The notes beneath the pieces were generated by a model. It was not told where the DNA came from and made no database searches. It was given only the letters and a program-made list of their open reading frames with translations. This document shows, piece by piece, positions 20,512-29,178 of a stretch of 33,138 bases of DNA (positions are counted from its first letter, which is position 1; every line of letters begins with the position of its first letter). The position numbers and the translations under genes were made by a program. The stretch spans positions 1 through 33,138 of the forward strand of contig JAFAQT010000391.1 of NCBI GenBank assembly GCA_019246215.1, read 5' to 3'. The stretch comes from Verrucomicrobiota bacterium (lineage in GTDB: Bacteria > Verrucomicrobiota > Verrucomicrobiia > Chthoniobacterales > JAFAMB01).

Positions 20512-21714
20512 ATGAAGAAGCGAGTTTTGATCATGTCAACCAGCGCAGGAACCGGACACGTTCGAGCTGGGGAGGCACTAACCAAAGTATTCGAGGAGCA
20601 CCCCTTGGTAAGCGAGGTTCTGCACAGCGATGCGCTTCGTTTTACGAACAAGCTGTTCCGAGATTTTTATTCGAAACTTTACACTCACCTCGTGAAAGAC
20701 GCACCGGACTTCCTGGGATGGTGGTACAAACAGAGCGACGAACCATGGAAAACGGACGGGATGCGTCTAATGCTGGATCGTCTTAACACAGGGCCCCTGG
20801 TAAAATTCATCCGGCAATTCAATCCACACATCACGGTCTGCACGCACTTCATGCCTGCTGGCATTATTTCGCATCTTATCGCAAAAAATCTCTTGGATGC
20901 CCATCTGTCGATCGTAGTAACAGATCTGGACTTTCACGCGATGTGGTTGTCGCGGGTGTTTCATCGTTATTTCGTGGCTATCGAGGAAACCAAAGTTCAT
21001 CTCGAAGAATTGGGGTTGCCGAAAGAGAGAATCACGGTTTCGGGAATTCCGATCGATCCGGAGTTCATCACTCCCATCGATCGCGTTGCAACGCGGTTTC
21101 ACTATGGACTGCACCCAACGCGTCCAACGCTATTGCTGTCGGCCGGGGCGCTTGGCGTCGGACCCACGGAGTTTGTTGTCGAACGGCTTAGATCTCTACG
21201 ATCCAAAGCCCAGACTATCGTTGTTTGCGGCCGAAACTCAGAAGCCAGGGATCGTGTTCTCGAAATGGTGGGCGAGGATAACGAACACATCAAGGTATTC
21301 GGCTACACCGCTCGCATGGCGGATTTGATGAAGATTGCGGATTTGTTTATCGGGAAGCCGGGTGGATTGACCACAGCCGAGGCGCTAGCGTGCGGCTTGC
21401 CTATGGTGATTGTCAGCCCGATTCCCGGTCAGGAAGAGCGCAACAGCGATCATCTTCTAGAGGAAGGCGTGGCGGTGAAATGCAACGAGATGACGACCTT
21501 TCCTTATAAAATTGACTCATTGCTGGATGACCCGCTTCGGCTTGAGCAGATGCGTCGCAGAGCCTTCGCGATGAGCCGCCCGGAAGCAGCAAAGACCATT
21601 GTAGAGACTCTTGTGGCTGACGAGGTATCCGCCCTTGCAGTGTCGGACGATGAGGCGGAAGCGATCACGATCGCCGCAAGCAAGGAGCGAGACAATAAAC
21701 GCGGTAACCAATGA
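20512..21714 (+). CDS. MGDG synthase / processive diacylglycerol glucosyltransferase-like glycosyltransferase (GT28)
   Basis: RVLIMSTSAGTGHVRAGEAL; VVTDLDFHAMWL; VSGIPIDPEF; FIGKPGGLTTAEALACGLPMVIVSPIPGQEERNSDHLLEEGVAV. Confidence 0.88.
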   Translation: MKKRVLIMSTSAGTGHVRAGEALTKVFEEHPLVSEVLHSDALRFTNKLFRDFYSKLYTHLVKDAPDFLGWWYKQSDEPWKTDGMRLMLDRLNTGPLVKFIRQFNPHITVCTHFMPAGIISHLIAKNLLDAHLSIVVTDLDFHAMWLSRVFHRYFVAIEETKVHLEELGLPKERITVSGIPIDPEFITPIDRVATRFHYGLHPTRPTLLLSAGALGVGPTEFVVERLRSLRSKAQTIVVCGRNSEARDRVLEMVGEDNEHIKVFGYTARMADLMKIADLFIGKPGGLTTAEALACGLPMVIVSPIPGQEERNSDHLLEEGVAVKCNEMTTFPYKIDSLLDDPLRLEQMRRRAFAMSRPEAAKTIVETLVADEVSALAVSDDEAEAITIAASKERDNKRGNQ

Positions 21715-23264
21715 GCGAGTTCTTTTGGGGGGTAGCAACTTCCGCCTATCAGTCCGAAGGAGGTTATAACGGGCCCGGACAACCTCAGACGAACTGGGCA
21801 TCCGGAGAGCGACGGGGAGACGTTGCACGATCCGGCCGCGGCGCCGACTTTTGGAATCGTTATGCGGAGGATTTTGCGCGTTGCCGGGAGCTTGGTCTGA
21901 ATGCATTCCGCCTTGGGATCGAATGGAGCCGGGTACAACCGACCTATGTTGACCGGATAGGGCTGCCTCCGCCGTTCGATTATAAGGCGCTCGATCACTA
22001 CATCGATATGCTGGTGCAGTGCCATCAGAATGGACTTGAGCCCATCGTGACCCTTCACCATTTTGTACATCCTTCCTGGCTCGGGACAGACCCGTGGATG
22101 GAGGCGGACGTGAGCCAGCATTTCTGCCGCTACGCACATGAATCGATACTGCATATAAACCGCGCTTTAACTGATCGGCACGGCCTCCCGCCGATCCGCT
22201 ATTATATCACGATCAACGAGCCGAATATGTTCGTGTTGAACACGTATTTGGGCACACAGTTTCCTGGGCGCGGTCGAAAAACGCATGGTTTGCGTACATT
22301 GTTGGAGGTTTATCGCCAGATCCTGATCACACACGTCCGCGCGTACAATTTGATCCATCGAATTTACGTGGATCAAGGCTGGCCAGAACCTTCGATCTCG
22401 CTGAACAATTACTGCAGCGATCTCTACTGGTCGGATAAGATTCTGCTCGATCTCGTTTCGGTCAGGGAGCGCGGCATACGCCTTGAGGCGCTTCCTCACT
22501 ACATTTTCGAGAAAATTCGCCAGTTCGAAGAAGCGTTCTCCGCAGCAAAGATTCCGTTGAAAAAGGATATTCCCTATTTCTTTGGAGCGTGTTCAAAAAA
22601 AATTAGCAATTGGTTGGGTTACAAAACATTCATTCCCGAATGTTTCGCTCCTCTGATTGAAGAACTCTACGCGGCCGAGAGGGAATCGGCCTTTGACTAC
22701 GTCGGCCTGGACTATTACGATCCGTTCGCAGCGCACATGTTCCGAATCCCAGTCTGGTGGGATCACGAGTTCAAGAATAAATCTCTTCGGAGCTGGCTGA
22801 TGAAAAGCGTGACAAGCAAGTGGTGGGACTGGCGCGTCTTACCGGACGGAATGCGATTTTTCTGCGACTATTACAGTAGAGAATTTGGTAATCGTCCGGT
22901 CCTGATTGTTGAAAACGGCATGGCAGTGCGGCGTCGGTTCGACAACAAGAACACTTTGCGAAGGGATCGGATGACCCGCAGCCATTTTTTGCGTGTGCAT
23001 GTCGAAGAGATCATGAACATCATACGATCCGATGTCCCGTTGATCGGATACCTGCATTGGTCGTTGTTCGACAACTATGAGTGGGGAACTTTTACACCCA
23101 GGTTCGGCCTTTACTCGATCAATTACGCCAAGGACAATAACCGGCTAGTGGAAGACCATCTTGGCGACCACCCGTCGGCTACATATGCGCAGTTGATCCA
23201 ACGCTCCCGCGAGCAAACGAGTGCATTCGCGGAAACTCGAGAGGCCAGAGAACCCAGCAGCTAG
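21711..23264 (+). CDS. Glycoside hydrolase family 1 protein
   Basis: FFWGVATSAYQSEGG; acid/base motif TINEPN; nucleophile motif VLIVENGMA; HWSLFDNYEWGTFTPRFGLYSINY. ATGA overlap with the upstream GT. Confidence 0.92.
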   Translation: MSEFFWGVATSAYQSEGGYNGPGQPQTNWASGERRGDVARSGRGADFWNRYAEDFARCRELGLNAFRLGIEWSRVQPTYVDRIGLPPPFDYKALDHYIDMLVQCHQNGLEPIVTLHHFVHPSWLGTDPWMEADVSQHFCRYAHESILHINRALTDRHGLPPIRYYITINEPNMFVLNTYLGTQFPGRGRKTHGLRTLLEVYRQILITHVRAYNLIHRIYVDQGWPEPSISLNNYCSDLYWSDKILLDLVSVRERGIRLEALPHYIFEKIRQFEEAFSAAKIPLKKDIPYFFGACSKKISNWLGYKTFIPECFAPLIEELYAAERESAFDYVGLDYYDPFAAHMFRIPVWWDHEFKNKSLRSWLMKSVTSKWWDWRVLPDGMRFFCDYYSREFGNRPVLIVENGMAVRRRFDNKNTLRRDRMTRSHFLRVHVEEIMNIIRSDVPLIGYLHWSLFDNYEWGTFTPRFGLYSINYAKDNNRLVEDHLGDHPSATYAQLIQRSREQTSAFAETREAREPSS

Positions 23265-23336
23265 GCTAACCGTTTTTCCGCTCATCGGTCAAAGACCACG
23301 GCGGGTATTCTCTCTCTTTGCTTCGCACGTCAAGCC

Positions 23337-23366
23337 AAAAAATCCGCTGCAGCGCTGCTAAAGCAG
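23337..23366 (-). terminator. Putative rho-independent terminator of the 25869-23394 minus-strand operon
   Basis: Minus strand reads CTGCTTTAGCAGCGCTGCAGCGGATTTTTT: GC-rich self-complementary segment followed by T6, just after the phosphoesterase stop. Confidence 0.45.
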
Positions 23367-23393
23367 TCATCGACTTGGTGCACTCGTAACAGC

Positions 23394-24242
23394 CTATGCT
23401 GCCTCTGATTGAGGTTCTGCAACGGCGAATTTCCTCAGTGATTTGCCCAACACGAATTGCTGCTGGAAGGCGCTTATTTGTCGGACCTCGAGCCCGCCCG
23501 ATTCGAGGATGGCTGCACAGGCGCCGAAATAGGGCACGAAACTTCCCGTATTGATAATGACTCGCGGAGCAACTCTCCAGATACCTGGACAATGCGTGTG
23601 CCCGACGAGAACAAACCTTGCCTCCGGCCGGAAGACGCGCGCGAGATCGGCGGCCCGCCCGGGGACCTCACACCAAGCTTTGATGATCATCAAAGGGCGC
23701 CAAGGCGGCCAGCAGTTACGAATCAACAAGCGAAACCCGGATGAACGCCCGCGGGTCAGCGGCGGCTCAAGCATCTGCAGTTCAATCGACGTCCGTTTGG
23801 AGGCCAAAAGGCGTTTCTCGAAATCGGCGTATCCGTCCGGGCCAAGCCCGTCCAGAATCTGGCGATGTTTGTTGCGGTAGTGTCTGGCGGCGCGGCTCCA
23901 CGGCGCTACGTCCAGAAAAAGAATATCTCCGTGGGTCACTAGGACTGCGCCATTGGCCAGGTCAAGGTGATTGGTGCTTGAAACCGTCGGATCATGATTC
24001 CCATTGACGAAAAATGCCTTGCGTCCTGCCTGATGACAGATTCGCGCCAAATCCGCGGCGAGCTTACGGCCAATCCGCCGGTCCTCCGAATTGCGCATTT
24101 CTGATGTGTCACCGTTGAATATTACCGAACCCGGCCCATCTAAGATCGGCGCGAGCTGCTCCGGATGCTTTATCCGTGAAGCGCGATGGCCAAGGTGCAG
24201 GTCTGAGAGGACCAGGATCGGCTCCGTTGGCGTCAGGTTCAT
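23394..24242 (-). CDS. Metallophosphoesterase (calcineurin-like)
   Basis: LSDLHLG, FNGDTSE, VNGNHD, VTHGD, LVGHTHCPG motifs. Confidence 0.9.
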   Translation of the reverse strand: MNLTPTEPILVLSDLHLGHRASRIKHPEQLAPILDGPGSVIFNGDTSEMRNSEDRRIGRKLAADLARICHQAGRKAFFVNGNHDPTVSSTNHLDLANGAVLVTHGDILFLDVAPWSRAARHYRNKHRQILDGLGPDGYADFEKRLLASKRTSIELQMLEPPLTRGRSSGFRLLIRNCWPPWRPLMIIKAWCEVPGRAADLARVFRPEARFVLVGHTHCPGIWRVAPRVIINTGSFVPYFGACAAILESGGLEVRQISAFQQQFVLGKSLRKFAVAEPQSEAA

Positions 24243-25381
24243 CGGATCTCTCCAGACCGTGCATAAAAATTATCCACCAGTCTGAGCGATTTTGCGTTCG
24301 GAAAGATACCCGGCTCCATCTGATTCATCACGTAGGCGAAGGCAATGCCGTTTTTCGGATCGCAGAAGCCCAGGCTGCCACCCGACCCGGGCTGGCCGAA
24401 CCCATCCAGTTCGGGGCCAAAAATTCTTCGGATTTTCTTGTTCCCATGCAGAGGATCTTTCATGAATCCGATTCCGAATGCGGTATCAAGCTGAAGGATC
24501 TGATCCTTGCCCATGCATTGGGTCTCCGCAATTCGCCGGACCGTTTCCAGGGAAAAAATCTCGTCAGAACAAAGGCTCTCATAGAAGCGCGCCAATGCGC
24601 CGGCCGTACCGATTCCGCCTAATGAAGGAAGAGAATGCCTGCGCACCGTCGGATCGTTCATTTGTGACGGCGAATACAGGCCGGCGGGAGTCGAAAACGC
24701 CTTTCGAGTAAGCGAGTCCTGGTCCGCAAGGGCCTGGTAAAAGGGTTCCTCTGATTGCTGCGTCCGATGTGTGCGCGGCGCGTAGATCGTGGCTACATCG
24801 TTCACGAGTGATTCAGGCACTCCGATCCAGAGATTCAGGCCCAGAGGGTCGCCGAATACGAGGCGGAAATAGGTACCAAGCGGAGTGCCCAGGGTAACGC
24901 GACGAACCAACTCATCGACGAGAAATCCATAGGTTCTTGGGTGATAACCGTGCCCTTCACCTGGTTTCCAGAACGGTTCCTGCCGAGCCAGCTGACCAGC
25001 GACGGCGTCATGATCCAATATGGATATGGAGGGAGCGCGGAGAGCTGGTTGGCCGGCCCGGTGTGTGAGCACGTGGAGAAGAGTTGTACTCTCTTTCCCG
25101 TTTTTTCCATATTCGGGCCACAGGTCGACAATTCTGCGGTCCAGCGCGATCCGGTGCTCGGATGCGGCATGGATCAGGCAGGCGGAAGAGAGCCCTTTGG
25201 TGGCGGACCAAATTAAGACCGGTGTCTCTTTGGTCCAGCTGACCCTCCTGTCCCGGTCGAGATAGCCACCGGCAAGATGCACAATCTCCTCGCCATTGCG
25301 CCGGATACAGATGGAAGCTCCAAGTTCGCCTGATTGGTCGAAATTTTCTGCGAAGAGGTCGTAGAACCGTTCAAGATCCAT
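24239..25381 (-). CDS. Serine hydrolase (beta-lactamase class C / EstB-like)
   Basis: SATK (SxxK) in VLIWSATKGLSSACL; YHPRTYGFLVDELV; GQPGSGGSLGFCDPKNGIAFAYVMNQM. ATGA overlap with the phosphoesterase. A GTG start at 25402 is also possible. Confidence 0.9.
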   Translation of the reverse strand: MDLERFYDLFAENFDQSGELGASICIRRNGEEIVHLAGGYLDRDRRVSWTKETPVLIWSATKGLSSACLIHAASEHRIALDRRIVDLWPEYGKNGKESTTLLHVLTHRAGQPALRAPSISILDHDAVAGQLARQEPFWKPGEGHGYHPRTYGFLVDELVRRVTLGTPLGTYFRLVFGDPLGLNLWIGVPESLVNDVATIYAPRTHRTQQSEEPFYQALADQDSLTRKAFSTPAGLYSPSQMNDPTVRRHSLPSLGGIGTAGALARFYESLCSDEIFSLETVRRIAETQCMGKDQILQLDTAFGIGFMKDPLHGNKKIRRIFGPELDGFGQPGSGGSLGFCDPKNGIAFAYVMNQMEPGIFPNAKSLRLVDNFYARSGEIR

Positions 25382-25401
25382 GCTGTTTCGCGGATTGGAC
25401 A

Positions 25402-25869
25402 CTAAAGCTCGTCGCGTATTGGCTTCAAGTCGGGGTCTTTCTTCGCCATTTCCCGGAAAGACTTATCAAGGCGTAAGCTGGCGCGCAGATAGGCTTTCGC
25501 CTGTTCCAGATTCCCCAGAACCGTTTCGTAACAAGCGAGGTTGTAATAATAGACCGGCTCATCCAGCAGTGTCGCAGGTCCCTCCAGCAGCGTCTGTTTT
25601 GCTTCGGAGGTTCGCCCGAGCTCGTGAAGACAAAACGCGGCATGAACGTAACCGTGCGGTTGTGACGGGTTAATCGCACAAAAACGCAGGCTCAGCCGGA
25701 GAGCATCTTCCCAATGTTTTTTTCGTAGAAGGATGTCGACTCGTATTTGCAGTATCTCGAGGCGATCCTGGTGTTCGGAGTCGAGCTGGTCGATTTGCGC
25801 GAGCGCGTCATCGAGCATTCCGAGTTCAGAGTAGCCTTCCGCGATGCGGACTATCTGTTCGAAGGTCAT
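25402..25869 (-). CDS. TPR-repeat protein
   Basis: 155 aa; repeated TPR pattern (AEGYSELGMLDDALAQIDQ; AAFCLHELGRTSEAKQTLL; YYNLACYETVLGNLEQAKAYLRASLRLD). Stop overlaps a downstream GTG (TAGTG). Confidence 0.8.
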   Translation of the reverse strand: MTFEQIVRIAEGYSELGMLDDALAQIDQLDSEHQDRLEILQIRVDILLRKKHWEDALRLSLRFCAINPSQPHGYVHAAFCLHELGRTSEAKQTLLEGPATLLDEPVYYYNLACYETVLGNLEQAKAYLRASLRLDKSFREMAKKDPDLKPIRDEL

Positions 25870-26269
25870 CGTTGGTAAAAATCACCATTCCACCCGGCAT
25901 GAGCAAAGGTTATCCCGCTTGTCCCTCAAAGTACACTGATCACCTCCGACCCGTATCGCTTCTCACGAACCCGCTCTACCTTGGCGGTCACGTGTTATTT
26001 TCTCCGGGGCAGCGTTGTTGTTCGCGTCGTCAACCGCACTGTTCATCCTCACTATCCATCTCCCCTTTGGTGGACCTCTTTATTCGGTGTGAGGAGAAAC
26101 AAACGGAGAAGGACTTTGACGATGAGTTGGTGCCCTACAAAAGCAGGCGCGCTGATGCTATGGTCAAAAACGAAAATCAGAGGCGTTGCAGGTCTAAAGC
26201 AGGTGCAGCTCGCCCCCGAAAAAGGTATAGCGAGCAATCCAGGTCTGGTTGCGACAGGACCTGTAATAC

Positions 26270-27808
26270 TTAGAGCGCACGCATAAACGCCACTAAATCG
26301 GATTTTTCCTGCTTCGTCAGATTCAACTGAAGGATCAGATTGAAAAACTCAACCGTGTCTTCCAGGGTCAAGCATCTTCCGTCATGCATGTAGGGCGGAC
26401 TTTCCTTTATGCCACGCAGAGTGAACGTTTTGATAGGACCAGTCGGTGGCTCGTTCACAAACTTTTCCGATCCGAGATCATGCATCTGATGATCGAGATA
26501 GGTCGGCGGTTGATGGCACTCCGCACATTGGCCCTTCCCAAAGAACACTTTCTGTCCTCGCATCTCACTTTCACTCGCCTTGTCAGGATCCAATTTGCCT
26601 TCTGCATTCAGCTTTGGCGCCGGCGGGAAATCAAACATGTTCTGCATCTGGGCCATGTGGCTGACCTGGATGCGATCCAAAATGTTCATCCCTTTCTTAA
26701 TCGCATGGATTTCATCGCCATTGAAATACGCGGTGCGCTGTTCGAACTCGGTAAAATCCTCGACTGACCTCAGGCTGCGCTTCGAACCATGAATCTGCTG
26801 GTTGAACAATCCTCGGAGGCTAACCGTATCCAGACGCAACCTTCGCTGCTCTGGACGAATATCCGGGTTAAGGTGGAATTGCCCAGTGGTGTGCCCATTT
26901 ACATGGCAATCCAAACACGTCACTCCCAAGCTCGGATTAACGCTCTTTCGATCATCCGTGGGGTTGAATTCTTCCTGCGGAAAAGGTGTAAGAAGTAAGC
27001 GCAAACCATCAAGCTGCACCGGAGTAAGAATATCTTTAAATAGTCGATAATAGTTGTTGATACTCACCACTTCACCGCGTGAGACGTCTCCCAGCTCGGG
27101 CCTGCTTTGAAGGAAAATTGCCGGCGGAAATTCCGGAAGAAATGCTTCCGGTATATCGAAATCTACGTCAAAACGCTGCAGTCGGGGAAACATCTCGATC
27201 TGGACTTGCGGAAACACTTGGCCACCCGGCTGCTGCTTAGGATGCGGCAATGAAGGATAAGGAAATATCCCGGCCTTTTTTATTTCCTCGGGTGACATTT
27301 TAGCCAGGGATTCCCAAGATACCCCATTGCGAAGTTTGGCGGTCGGCCCAACCGCCAGGGGTTTGCCACGGAACATTTTGGTTTCGGGATCAAGGTGCGG
27401 CGTCAAGTCATAACGGCTTTCCAGCAATTTCCTTTGCGTCTCCATGACCTTCGACTTCGCTTCCATATCTGCCTGCATGATTTCGTCGAAAGTTTGCATC
27501 GGTTTTTTGGCATCCAGAGGGTCACGGTAGAAGTCGAATCCTTGGGTTTGGCCTTGTTCAGGCTGATCCTGGAACGCTGGAGACGACGGGTCTGCATTGC
27601 TGCTCTTAAAAACATTAGATTTGTCGTGTTCATTCTTCGTTTGTTCCGGACGACTCGCTGGGATCTCACGCGGCGTCTGACTATCCTGGATTACATCGTA
27701 TGCCCGATGTGATTGCTCCTCCGATTGCGTCCGAAGAGTTGTCATCCAGACCCCGAGGAGGACAGCTGCCGGAAAAATTCGATATCCACAACGAGAACTC
27801 ATTTTCAT
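26270..27808 (-). CDS. Di-haem cytochrome c peroxidase / MauG-like protein
   Basis: Two haem motifs, CLDCH and CAECH; PPTGPIKTFTLRGIKESPPYMHDGRCLTLEDTVEFFN is typical of the family; N-terminal signal-like segment. Confidence 0.85.
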   Translation of the reverse strand: MKMSSRCGYRIFPAAVLLGVWMTTLRTQSEEQSHRAYDVIQDSQTPREIPASRPEQTKNEHDKSNVFKSSNADPSSPAFQDQPEQGQTQGFDFYRDPLDAKKPMQTFDEIMQADMEAKSKVMETQRKLLESRYDLTPHLDPETKMFRGKPLAVGPTAKLRNGVSWESLAKMSPEEIKKAGIFPYPSLPHPKQQPGGQVFPQVQIEMFPRLQRFDVDFDIPEAFLPEFPPAIFLQSRPELGDVSRGEVVSINNYYRLFKDILTPVQLDGLRLLLTPFPQEEFNPTDDRKSVNPSLGVTCLDCHVNGHTTGQFHLNPDIRPEQRRLRLDTVSLRGLFNQQIHGSKRSLRSVEDFTEFEQRTAYFNGDEIHAIKKGMNILDRIQVSHMAQMQNMFDFPPAPKLNAEGKLDPDKASESEMRGQKVFFGKGQCAECHQPPTYLDHQMHDLGSEKFVNEPPTGPIKTFTLRGIKESPPYMHDGRCLTLEDTVEFFNLILQLNLTKQEKSDLVAFMRAL

Positions 27809-27917
27809 AGTCTTAGAGTGTTAGTGACTTGAGGTCAGAGGGACTGCGAATGTTCGCCGATCGCAGTGTAGAAGGATGCTTTTTTGCGTCACGCGAGTGG
27901 CCGTTAGGAACTAGACA

Positions 27918-27999
27918 AGTGCACCAAGCCCAAGGCTGGTTTAGCGGCCTTGAGCTGAGAATAGCCGCCGGCAAGGCAGTTCCAGCCGGACTGGCGGCT
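27918..27999 (+). repeat. Motif AGTGCACCAAG followed by two potential hairpins
   Basis: CAAGGC (27931-27936)/GCCTTG (27947-27952); AGCCGCC (27963-27969)/GGCGGCT (27993-27999). Confidence 0.4.
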
Positions 28000-28079
28000 C
28001 GGGGCGTCGCATCGTAGGATAGATCACCGTCTACAGAAAGGCAGGCGGGCCTCCCATGGTGAAACTCCCGACTCCAGAC

Positions 28080-29105
28080 TCAATGTCGCGGCAGTTCCTG
28101 AGGAACGACGCTCAAATCCACCATCTCGACGCCGCGGATCACTGTCAGGATGGAATTAATCCCGATCTCTTCACCGACCAGGGCTCGATGAAGATCGTCG
28201 ATGCTCGTAATGGGGGATCCTTTAAAGGTTATGATAATGTCTCCCTCTAAGAGGCCGCTTTTTCGAGCCGGCCCGTCCGATTCAATCCCCGCCACGAGGA
28301 TTCCCTGGGTTTTGGAGAGTTTGTGGTGGCGAACCAGTCTGGGATGAATCGTCGTGTTCTGGCCGGCCAAGCCAAGATAGCTTCTTCGGATTTTGCCGTC
28401 CCGGATCAACCAACCTGCGACCAATTGCGCCGTATTGGCGGCTATGGCAAAACAAAGTCCCTGGGCCGGCAGGATTACGGCTGTGTTCACGCCAATGACT
28501 TTTCCCGAAGAGTCCACCAGCGGTCCTCCGGAATTTCCGGGATTTAACGCGGCGTCGGTTTGGATTATATCGTCCATCAGTCGGCCGGATTGCGCTCTCA
28601 TTGATCTGCCCAAAGCGCTTACAACACCGGCGGTTACAGTTTGCTGAAAACCGTAGGGACTCCCAATCGCGATGGCAATCTGGCCCACTCGGAGTCTTTT
28701 CGAATCCGCAAATGGCAGGAACGCAAGCTGCGTAGCATCGATGCGAATGACCGCCAGATCCGTGTCAGGATCATCACCGATTAACGCTGCCCTAAAAGTT
28801 CGTGCATCGTGTAGCGTCACTTCTATCGTTTTGGCGCCATGGACAACGTGGCTATTGGTCAGAATGAACCCGTCCGGTGCAATGAAGAAGCCGCTTCCGC
28901 CCCCTTCGCCTCCTCTGCCTGAGTGGGGGTTTTTGATTTGGATGTTGACGACCGCGGGAGCGACGGTCGCTGCGGCGCCGCTGACGGTTTCCGAATAAAC
29001 GTCCAACAATTGGTCGTCACTCAGCGAACCGGGGACTGACGGCACGGGATCAACGGAATTTTCAAGTAGGACTGGAACCCAAGCCGGCTCAAATTCAGAT
29101 AACAT
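28080..29105 (-). CDS. HtrA/DegP-like trypsin-type serine protease with PDZ domain
   Basis: TNSHVVHGA (His), DTDLAVIRI (Asp), NPGNSGGPLVDSSG (Ser); C-terminal PDZ GPARKSGLLEGDIIITFKGSPITSIDDLHRAL. No obvious signal peptide. Confidence 0.93.
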   Translation of the reverse strand: MLSEFEPAWVPVLLENSVDPVPSVPGSLSDDQLLDVYSETVSGAAATVAPAVVNIQIKNPHSGRGGEGGGSGFFIAPDGFILTNSHVVHGAKTIEVTLHDARTFRAALIGDDPDTDLAVIRIDATQLAFLPFADSKRLRVGQIAIAIGSPYGFQQTVTAGVVSALGRSMRAQSGRLMDDIIQTDAALNPGNSGGPLVDSSGKVIGVNTAVILPAQGLCFAIAANTAQLVAGWLIRDGKIRRSYLGLAGQNTTIHPRLVRHHKLSKTQGILVAGIESDGPARKSGLLEGDIIITFKGSPITSIDDLHRALVGEEIGINSILTVIRGVEMVDLSVVPQELPRH

Positions 29106-29143
29106 AACGATGTCCTTTCACGGGAAGAAAAGCAGCGATAAAC

Positions 29144-29160
29144 GTAACCATTTTTGTTAC
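29144..29160. promoter_or_regulatory. Candidate Rrf2 operator upstream of htrA: GTAAC-CATTTTT-GTTAC
   Basis: Perfect 5-bp inverted repeat, 7-bp spacer, about 40 bp upstream of the htrA start; same architecture as 29605-29621. Confidence 0.5.
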
Positions 29161-29178
29161 AAATCAAGGAGGAACTTT

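Noticed and set aside
21504-22154. 216-aa and 206-aa minus-strand ORFs over the GT/GH1 junction
   Set aside because: Antisense to two convincing genes; no recognisable domain.
25872-26286. Plus-strand ORFs (133 and 101 aa) in the gap before the cytochrome gene, including a possible 54-aa MSWCPTKAGALMLW... peptide
   Set aside because: Competing frames, no motif, low-complexity basic composition; not supported without conservation data.
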